Shown in pieces: positions 57,079 through 64,000 of a stretch of DNA of 64,000 bases. Position numbers and translations under genes: made by a program. Location: contig OX291557.1 of the NCBI GenBank assembly GCA_946406115.1, positions 12,308,501 to 12,372,500 on the forward strand, given 5' to 3'. Source of the stretch: Apoda limacodes. Lineage: Eukaryota; Arthropoda; Insecta; Lepidoptera; Limacodidae. The first letter of the stretch is position 1. Every line of letters begins with the position of its first letter. The notes below the pieces were generated by a model. The model ran no database searches, was not told the origin of the DNA, and saw nothing but the letters and a program-made list of their open reading frames with translations.

Positions 57079-57160
57079 GTTCTCGAGTGGCGTCCACTGA
57101 CCGGAAGACGCAGCGTGGGACGGCCTCGTACCAGGTGGAGAAACAACCTGGCTCAGGTCA
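57079..57160 (+). pseudogene. RTE-type LINE C-terminal scrap
   Basis: The frame reads LEWRPLTGRRSVGRPRTRW (about 57081-57138), the end of RTE-like LINE polyproteins, and is then cut by an LTR at 57165. Only about 27 codons. Confidence 0.8.
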
Positions 57161-57164
57161 GGTC

Positions 57165-57640
57165 TGATAACAATAACCAGTATGTGCAGTATTTCTATGC
57201 GCCTAAAATGTGAGCCGTCTTTAACAGTTTATTTATACTAACATAATTACTTCCAGTATGTCGACTTTTATATTTCCTTTGTGTTTAATTTAGTGGTATT
57301 GATGTAGAGAATTGGGACTCGTCAGAACTAGTCCAGCCTTTTTAATAAGTGCACGCAGTGTAAAATATTCATATGTTTCAAGTTTACAAATTGTTGTTAA
57401 TATTTATACTAGACGTAATTACGTTGGTACCTATAAACAAACTGTACAAGACGGCTCACATTTTAGGCGCATAGAAATACTACACAAACTGGTCACTTAT
57501 ATTAAAACACATTACTGAGGCCCGACATAAGACATGGTTCGCCGTTGTTCTTTGACTGTGGGTGCTATGCGGTGCTTCGATTGCCAACATTAAATAGTGA
57601 ACAAGTGAATCAGAATTTGATTATGTCGTAATCTAACATC
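57165..57640 (+). repeat. 5' LTR interrupted by an inverted segment
   Basis: 57165-57425 matches the second LTR from TGATAACA through TAGAGAATTGGGACTCGTCAG to GTTTACAAA. 57592-57640 matches the end of that LTR (AGTGAAxCAGAxTTTGATxATG, GTAATCTAA). Between them, 57430-57590 is the reverse complement of 59252-59412. So an inverted piece of the same element sits inside this LTR. Confidence 0.8.
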
Positions 57641-57696
57641 CGAAGTGCCGTTCTCACGCATGTTATACCGTGGTAATTTAACATCAGGTTATGCCA

Positions 57697-58550
57697 TGGA
57701 AAAGCATAAGAGGAAACGAGCTCGATCGATATCGAGCAACAGCAGCAGTATTCGGACACCGTCACCCCCACCTCCTGGGAAACGTAAGAAGGTAGGTATC
57801 TCGTAATAATAAAGCAGAAATTGTAAGTACAAATACTATTGATTTACACAATATGAAACCAGATTATCACCCTCTAACTGATAATGTGTTGTCAGAAAAT
57901 ATTATCAGGTTTTTAGGTGAAATGCAACATGTTTGAATTACTTAAAGGAATATACATTATACATATTCTTTTTCGAGCAAAAATCTAATATAGATTCCTT
58001 ACAACTAAATTTCACAGGATATGATATTACTTCAATTATATTAAGAAATATCGGTGATGATAGTATCTCTGCATCAGTCGAGTCGAAGCAAGCAACTTCC
58101 AAACATGCGAAAGGTTAGCTGCGTTTTTGCATAGACGTACTTATAAACCACCCGCGTCGCAGTTGGTCAAACCAGATTATAGTGGTTATTCTGTGCATTC
58201 ACGTAACACAAATGTTAATTCTAAAATTATATTACCGAAGACATCATCAAATATTCAGTCGTCAACAAAAGAATTCAAGTCAAACGAGAACATCTTCACC
58301 TATTCACAAAACCAGCGGCCAGTCTTTAGGTCACCGTTACTCTATCGAATGCTATAGTGGTGGAGGTAATAAAAAAAAAACACTATGCGTTATCAAAAAA
58401 ACATAAACTATGTGTTATCAAAAAAAAAAATGCTAAAACTGAACATGATAAAAAAAAGAAAACCAAGAAACCACATACAGTCGAGCATCGAGTTCTGTTG
58501 ATAAATTGCACAAAAATAGTGACAATATCAAAAATGTGACTTAAATTGTT
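57697..58550 (+). pseudogene. Gypsy gag-like region (broken)
   Basis: From an ATG at 57697 the frame reads MEKHKRKRARSIS, a Ser-rich stretch, then PSPPPPGKRKK and soon a stop (57804 region). Later pieces in other frames give DYHPLTDNVLSENIIRFLGE (about 57857-57915), HRRTYKPPASQL (58130) and IECY followed by SGGG (58346), a possible ruin of a CCHC knuckle. The lysine-rich tail follows. It is a plausible gag, but the family is recognised mainly from its position between an LTR and reverse transcriptase. Confidence 0.5.
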
Positions 58551-58559
58551 AAAACAAAA

Positions 58560-58660
58560 ATTAAAATAGATTCAGTAGTTATTGATAACGTCAAAATGTA
58601 TATTTTGAGTGACTTGTCAGGTTGTGACATTTTAATTTGACCCAACGTACCCGAACGTTA
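58560..58660 (+). pseudogene. Gypsy protease remnant
   Basis: One frame gives KIDSVVIDNVKMYILSDLSG and CDILI. The pattern (hydrophobic strand, then D-x-S/G) resembles the active-site strand of a retroviral-type protease whose D-T/S-G has decayed to DLSG. Short and uncertain. Confidence 0.4.
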
Positions 58661-58750
58661 TGACCTTATGTCCATACGAGTGGGTAACATACTCACTTCC
58701 AGCTACGTTAAGTATCTGCAGGATACGGGAGGACAGCAGTAGTTTACGAA

Positions 58751-59160
58751 ATGAATTTTGAATTTGATGCAGATTCCCACTATGATGAATTAGCGGTATT
58801 GTTTGCAAAATATAGAAAATGTATTGCGTTCAATATCAACAATCTTGGAAAATTTAATGACATGGTTATTGATTTAAATTATAAAATGCATGTATACTGC
58901 ATAGACAGAACATTTCAATCAGATAGGCAAATAATTCGTGAAATAGTTGAGGAACTCCTGAAAAATGGAACAATACATGAGAGTAGTTCACCTTTTGCTG
59001 GCCCAGCTTTACTTGTCAATAAGAAAAACGGAGAAAAGCGGTTATGTATTGATTACAGAGCCTTAAATAAAATAAATGCTAAAGAAAAATATCTGATGCC
59101 ACATATTGAAGATCTTATTGATTAACTAAGATGAGAACATACATTACAAAATATTGATCA
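58751..59160 (+). pseudogene. Gypsy reverse transcriptase, N-terminal third
   Basis: The frame 58751-59125 includes IREIVEELLKNGTIHESSSP, FAGPALLVNKKNGEKRLCID and YRALNKINAKEKYLMPHIED, the standard fingers region of Ty3/gypsy reverse transcriptase. Beyond the TAA at 59123-59125 the frame continues as LR, stop, EHTLQNID, so at least two stops are present before the palm. The palm with YxDD is not there. Translation would have to begin upstream as part of a polyprotein; the Met at 58751 is only the first in the open frame. Confidence 0.9.
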
Positions 59161-59338
59161 CACTATTATTTTATGTCACAGATTGGGAACTACTAATATA
59201 GATGTGGAGCGTCCGCGGAAGTGCCTGAGCAGGCACACTGCAGAATGGCCGGGTTGGCAAACGAAGCACCACATAGCACCCCGAGTCAAGGAACAACGGC
59301 GAACCTTGTCTTATGTTGGGCATTAGTAATGTATTTTG

Positions 59339-59655
59339 ATAACAGTGATCAGTATGTGTAGTATTTATATGCGCCTAAAATGTGAACCGTCTTGTACAGT
59401 TTGTTTATAATAACATATTATCATATCCTTATATTTCTTTTCTGTTTAGTTTAAAGGTAACTTGAGTTGAATGTAGAGAATTGGGACTCGTCAGAACTAG
59501 TCGAGCCTTCTTAATGAGTGCACGCAGTAAAATATTAATGTGTTTTAAGTTTACAAACTATTGTGAAATAAGACTTACTTATAATAAGTATAATAGATAA
59601 ATGTAATGAAATAGTTAAAAAGTGAACCAGACTTTGATAATGTTGTAATCTAAAA
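59339..59655 (+). repeat. 3' LTR of the gypsy element
   Basis: About 317 bp with TGATAACA at its start. It matches 57165-57425 and 57592-57640 throughout, with many substitutions and small gaps, so the two LTRs have diverged for a long time. Confidence 0.75.
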
Positions 59656-59890
59656 ATCAAAACTATTATTTTTATTTCATTTTTTATAGAATTCAAGAAA
59701 ATAACTTTTCATGTTTATTTAAAGCAAAACCATGTCGCCCAGTTAGTGAACATAATAAAAACGGGAACCAGAAAAATAAAATTGTCAGAAGAAGACTGTT
59801 GGATTGATTGTATAGGATTGGCTTATTGTTGGTAAAAAATAAGGTAGAATTAAGGTTGTCTGATACGGACGTACGGATTCAATTCCGTTT

Positions 59891-60110
59891 TTGTCATTTA
59901 GCTACGAAACCCTAAAAATACTGACTAGAAGAAATTACCTGAGTCGAAGTGGTAAGCATACAAGCGCAAGCGGTACAACTTCAATTAAAAAACCTAGTAG
60001 TCTCAAATGGAATGTTACCACGTCAAAACAAAGCCTGTGCAATCTGTTATCAAGTGCACCGGTATTACTATACCCACATACATTATTGCAACACTGTTTA
60101 AAAGATAAAC
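59891..60110 (+). pseudogene. Gypsy pol scrap beyond the 3' LTR
   Basis: The frame 59891-60178 shows SSLKWNVTTSKQSLCNLLSS followed by APVLLYPH (59991-60081), the connection after the reverse transcriptase thumb in Ty3/gypsy elements (usually a W, then an F/L-rich helix, then SAPVL). It belongs to a gypsy element, perhaps the same one through rearrangement. A GC-rich sequence follows at once. Confidence 0.7.
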
Positions 60111-60124
60111 CGGTGATCGAATCG

Positions 60125-60310
60125 AAACAGTGCATGTCGGCGGGACGCGGGCCGGGACGCGCGGGGGGAGCCGTCTAGACGCTACGTCACGCGGCCTCGC
60201 GATACGCGCGTAAACAACAATGTGCTTGAACTGAGGAACTGGCCGAATATGGCACCGGCTCGCCGCGGCCGCTGATACGGTCAGCGAGACGGCCCTTTGC
60301 TATGTCAACA
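60125..60310. other. GC- and CpG-rich patch
   Basis: GGCGGGACGCGGGCCGGGAC, CGCGCGGGGGGAGCC, GCGGCCTCGCGATACGCGCG and CTCGCCGCGGCCGCTGATAC stand out as the most CpG-dense DNA in the window. No open frame of note beyond the gypsy scrap. A promoter/CpG island or a GC-rich transposon are both possible. Confidence 0.35.
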
Positions 60311-60680
60311 CCACTCAATCAAAGCCGATGATGTTCACATTCGTTTTTTTTTTCATGTTTCAAACGAACACATCCATGGAATTAAGAAATTCTTTTTCAG
60401 TTCAATGGACAATATGGTCTCCTTTGCCTCTAAGGGCATATTAGACGAGTAAACGAAGCATTTAATTTTCGGTTTTTGGACTGCTGTACGGATTTACAGT
60501 ACTTACAATGCACTTAATAAGCTCTAGAAAATACGTTCCACATGACAAGGTAAGAAAAAAAACCGGCTAAGTGCTGGATCGCGCACCGAGGATTCCGTAC
60601 GAACTTATTGTATGTAGATAGCTCTTCCATAATAAGATCAAGTCTTCTAGGTCAACGGGAAGTACCCTATAGGTTTTGTG

Positions 60681-60957
60681 ACTCCCTCGCAGCCTAGTTG
60701 GTAGTGTGGCCAGTTGCTGTGTAAAGAGTGCGGGTTCGATTCCCACACTAAACAAACATTTATGACAAAATATAAACATTTGTGTTTGTGTTGAGTCTGG
60801 GTGTATTTATGTATGATATGTATGCATTAACAAAGAATAAAGTAATTTACATGTATTTGTATCCGTTGCCTGGTACCCATAACACAAGCTTTGCTTACTT
60901 TGGGGCCAGACGGCGCTGTGTGTAATTTCCAAAAATATATATTTATTTTTGATTTAT
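60681..60957 (+). mobile_element. tRNA-headed SINE, head type 2
   Basis: ACTCCCTCGCAGCCTAGTTG (A-box region), GCGGGTTCGATTCCC (B box, about 60730-60744), the CTGGTACCCATAACACAAGC body, TTTGCTTACTTTGGGG and a TATATATTTATTTTTGATTT tail. Full-length. Confidence 0.85.
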
Positions 60958-61134
60958 TTGTGTCACAATATGCGATAAAAATGACCGCATTTTGGGCTTT
61001 TTTTTCACATAGACCTAGAAGCTTGTTTTTTTAAACATTAAGTGCCCGTAGACTTAACTATTTGAAAGTAATTACAACTTGATACCTTCACGCGTTCCTA
61101 AGCAAAAGGGTCTTGACAGACAGACAAACTTTTT

Positions 61135-61655
61135 GAAGTGAAAACTTCTTTAGCGGCGTTGTGCACTTTTTTTGGTATGGGTAAAAAATGATAAACTCGC
61201 GTCAGGTCACGTGTCCTAATCGTGGAAATTCGTAAGACGGAAACCGTAATGCCACGCCTATTATAATTTTTATTGAAGTGAAAACTTCTTTAGCGGCGTT
61301 GTGCACTTTTTTTGGTATGGGCACAGATTATATAATACTAGGGTAAAAAATGATAAACTCGCGTCAGGTCACGTGTCCTAATCGTGGAAATTCGTAAGAC
61401 GGAAACCGTAATGCCACGCCTATTATAATTTTTATTTTTAGTATTTGCGATTATGAGTAGTACAGGGAGGTTGGATATGGAATTTTAATTCTATGACAGA
61501 TTGCGATGTCAAATATACTACGTCAAAAAAGTAAATAAACAAACATTATTATTTCTTGACAATGTCAAAGACATGTCTTGTGACATATTTGAGTGTTAAG
61601 CGCGAATCGTGTGTAAAGGTTTTCACTTCTGCCGGCACTCCCGGAGCGCAACTCG
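61135..61655. mobile_element. Short DNA element, GAAGTGAAAAC ends, copy 2
   Basis: Starts GAAGTGAAAACTTC and ends GTTTTCACTTCTGCCGGCAC, an inverted match. The first 140 bases (61135-61274) are repeated in tandem at 61275-61436 with no other visible change than a 22-base insertion at 61321-61342. The rest matches 19995-20210. Confidence 0.75.
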
Positions 61656-62544
61656 TTTTTTTTTTTTTAAATGTGTTAAACAAATTTACAAAATTTGGAT
61701 TTTTCCTATATTAATGATGTAAGAAAAGATGAAGATGAAAGAAAAGTTTGAAACGAAGATGTAAGACCTTGCTTCGTTTCAAATTTCATGATTCTAGGAC
61801 TACGGAAAGTGCCCTATTGGTGTTGATTTATTTGTGAATAACTAAATACCTAAATATGCGTCAAAAATTTCCGTATTTTTTTATTGCGCTGACATAGAAG
61901 ATCGATTTTTTTACAGCTTTAAGGGACTGTAGTATTAGACATTCATTTCAACTTGATAACTCCACGCGTTCTTAAGAAAAAGGGTCTTGACAGATTGACA
62001 AATTTGTTTTTTAAATGGAAACCCTAAAAAATCTTCCCTTCCTACCTACTGACAAACACTTTCTATGTAAACTTTAGAGTAATAGCGTTATTGTTAATCT
62101 AAGTGGCGAATCGTTTCGTTCCGTCCATTACATTTATCACCATTGCATACCTAAGTGCAATGAGCTCTTCACGCTATGTTATATTTTAGAATACCAACTT
62201 AATTCATGGTTACAACTTTCGTAGACAAAAGAATTGTGACCAATTTCTCTACACACTGATTATCATTTTAGTAGAGCTGTTTAAACTAAAAACAACCTTG
62301 TCATAGTAATGTATATGACATTGTGTAATGGCTTGGAAGCCTTGAACCCTGATAACCTTGCGGGAGCCGAACCTCTGGCAACTGTTATTTTCTGTGATCG
62401 TGTAATTGACAAGCCACGGCCAAAACGCCTCAATATTTTTTGAAATTATTTGGAATCTTTGAATCCTGTAAACAGTTGTAGTTTGGTTTATTTACAAAGG
62501 CAATATAGGCCAGAAAGCTAATTTCATTAATACTTATTATATAC
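61656..62544. other. Non-coding DNA
   Basis: 61900-61990 repeats phrases of 61010-61130 (ACTTGATAACTCCACGCGTT, AAAGGGTCTTGACAGA), so another unnamed repeat is present on both sides of the DNA element. No gene. Confidence 0.45.
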
Positions 62545-63060
62545 TAGCGGTCCCGGCGAACGTTGTTTCGCTGCCGTCCCTCTGTAACCCAGCAAACGTT
62601 GGTTTTTACCTAAAGTGCCCGAGTCCGGCTCGCACTTGACAGATGGAGATAAACCCTATCCTATCTTTTAAGTTGGATCAAATAACAGATAGCTGACCCG
62701 GAAAACGTTGTTTCTCTTTTTTAAAACAACTGGCACGCCACCTATTCTAAAGGGGTTGTACTAATTCAGAAACCCCAGCGTATGCTTGACCAATTTTTAT
62801 TTCTTAAAAACCTTCCCCAGCGGTGTGCACAACCATTTACCCAAATTTCATTACAATAGGTTAACCAGTAGTACGCGGGTCCGACTCCCACTTGACCCTT
62901 TTTTATTTCATATAAACCTTGCCCTAACGTATAGTATTATATAATCTGTGCCCTAACAATCATAAACACAACATAAATTACCCAATTCGGTGCAGTCGTT
63001 TATATATGTATATTTTTAACATAGCACCATCTATCTATTAATGCAGTTAACAGATATCGC
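62545..63060. repeat. Stacked dispersed repeats
   Basis: 'CTAGCGGTCCCGGCGAACGTTGTTTCG' phrase (in pieces), 'AGCTGACCCGGAAAACGTTG' and two 'GAGTCCGxCTCxCACTTGAC' ends (62610, 62885). Several old copies of known repeat types lie one in another, close upstream of the SAP-SWIM gene. Confidence 0.55.
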
Positions 63061-63253
63061 CATCTGTTAGAATCGTTCGGAGCCAACAGACAATGAGGGC
63101 TATCGCGTATGAAATCGCCGCTAGAGGCGCTTGTGTAGCGTGAGGTCTTCGAAACGTCAAATGTCACTGTTTGTTTACGAGTTGGCTACGCGCGCGCTTT
63201 TATATTTCTAATTAAATGAATATTGCGAGTATTAACAATACTTTAGATTAATT

Positions 63254-64000
63254 ATGGCAAATACAGATTACGGATCTATGAATGTCAGTGCCTTAAAAGT
63301 GGAGTTAAGAAAAAGAGGTGCAAAATTAAACGGTCTGAAAGAACAGCTAATTCAGAGGTTAGTTTTTTTAATATTTACAAACAATTTCTTGTCTAAAGTT
63401 GGCTTGTTTATCCAGATTACAGCTGTGTTTTTCTTTTTAAAGTCTTCAAGACTATGATAGAAATAATAATTTTGTTGGAAACATAACAGATAGAATAAAA
63501 AATGACGATTTGGCGTATACTGTTGAGTGGCCTTCGGACAGTTCATACATCAGCGTAACATCGAAAAGTGTATCACCTGACTTAGATATAGTGAATATTT
63601 CTACTTACTTTTTAGAGGTTTACAAAGACAATGTGGGTATGACGGAGTGTGCTGCAGTTCATAGAAAAGGCTATAATATGATGATAAATGAATATTTGGT
63701 GGCTCTAGTGACATGTACACAAAATAATTTGCATTTTTATAGGGGACAAGTCCACTCTGAAAACACGAAAGCATTGTCATATTTTATGAGCATTGCTTTT
63801 GAATCTGATGTAAAAATTGTTCAATCCATGTGTGAGTGTGCAGCTGGTATGGGACCAAAAGCAGTGTGTAAGCATATAGCTTGTGTATGTTATGCAATTT
63901 TACGATTTAAAGAGCATTCTGAATGGCGTATTGAGAAAACACCCACTGAAAACAAACAGATATGGCATGAGCCGAAAAAAAAGAAAATGAACTTGTCTCC
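63254..64000 (+). CDS. SAP-motif / SWIM zinc-finger protein, 5' part
   Basis: Two exons in one frame. Exon 1, 63254-63357, starts MANTDYG and encodes a SAP motif at residues 9-35 (MNVSALKVELRKRGAKLNGL, then KEQLIQ), a DNA-binding helix pair found in chromatin and DNA-repair proteins. A donor AG|GTTAGT is at 63358. The intron of 85 bases ends TTTTTAAAG at 63442. Exon 2, open from 63443 to the window edge (558 bp), begins LQDYDRNNNF after the split codon. It has a SWIM zinc finger at residues 165-179 (CECAAGMGPKAVCKH: C-x-C-x9-C-x-H), and a basic PKKKKM stretch near residue 212. About 220 residues are visible and the C-terminus is missing. SAP-SWIM arrangements in invertebrates are, to my knowledge, often followed by a YqaJ-type recombinase/nuclease domain; here that is untested. 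It could be a host gene or a transposon-borne one. No frame damage is seen. Confidence 0.8.

Larger units (their letters stand above)
57165..59660 (+). mobile_element. Ty3/gypsy retrotransposon, rearranged and deleted
   Basis: LTR (57165-57640, enlarged by an inverted insert), gag-like coding (57697-58550), protease remnant (about 58570-58650), the first third of reverse transcriptase (58751-59150), a jump to pre-LTR sequence, and a second LTR (59339-59655). Most of pol is deleted. A further gypsy pol scrap lies outside, at 59891-60110. Confidence 0.8.

Overview
The window looks like AT-rich nuclear DNA from an insect, most probably a moth or butterfly (Lepidoptera). The reasons are the general AT richness, the density of decayed transposable elements, and repeat types I associate with lepidopteran genomes: a tRNA-headed SINE with a 'CATAACACAAGCTTTGCTT' body, the 'AGGGTTCCGTA / GTGCGAGTCxGACTCGCAC' inverted-repeat element, 'CxAGCGGCxxCGCCCGC' repeats, and jockey-, CR1- and RTE-like LINEs. 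Nothing looks bacterial: there are no operons, no rRNA and no CRISPR array. All homology was judged by eye.

Layout. 1-12.6 kb: non-coding DNA with a LINE tail on the minus strand (about 950-1080), an inverted-repeat element (2504-2726), minus-strand LINE reverse transcriptase scraps (3540-3770, 6846-7110), two SINEs (5270-6000) and an eight-unit 21-bp minisatellite (7557-7727). 12.66-17.25 kb: a 4.6-kb element with hAT-like ends and an 8-bp target duplication, carrying an almost full-length but dead LINE. 17-28.6 kb: RTE and jockey-like LINE ends, a 46-bp minisatellite, short DNA transposons (19860-20230, 21202-21813), a CR1-like LINE tail (25490-26053), and a tandem array interrupted by a SINE. 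28.6-34.8 kb: a LINE scrap, then a minus-strand BEL/Pao retrotransposon (29021-34816) with gag, zinc knuckles, protease, reverse transcriptase, RNase H and integrase all recognisable but broken. 35-50 kb: mostly featureless DNA with a possible terminal host exon (36493-36642), a THAP-domain exon with a good splice donor (38154-38426, minus) and several foldback elements. 51-57 kb: a deleted jockey-like LINE, another LINE tail and a SINE. 57.1-60.2 kb: a rearranged Ty3/gypsy element, one of whose LTRs contains an inverted copy of part of the same element. 60.7-63 kb: a SINE, a partly duplicated short DNA element and old repeats. 63254-64000: the start of a gene joining a SAP motif to a SWIM zinc finger; it runs off the right edge.

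The genes form no pathway. The window is best read as intergenic or intronic DNA built up by repeated transposon insertion, with two or three short candidate host (or domesticated transposon) exons: SAP-SWIM, THAP and the unassigned terminal exon.
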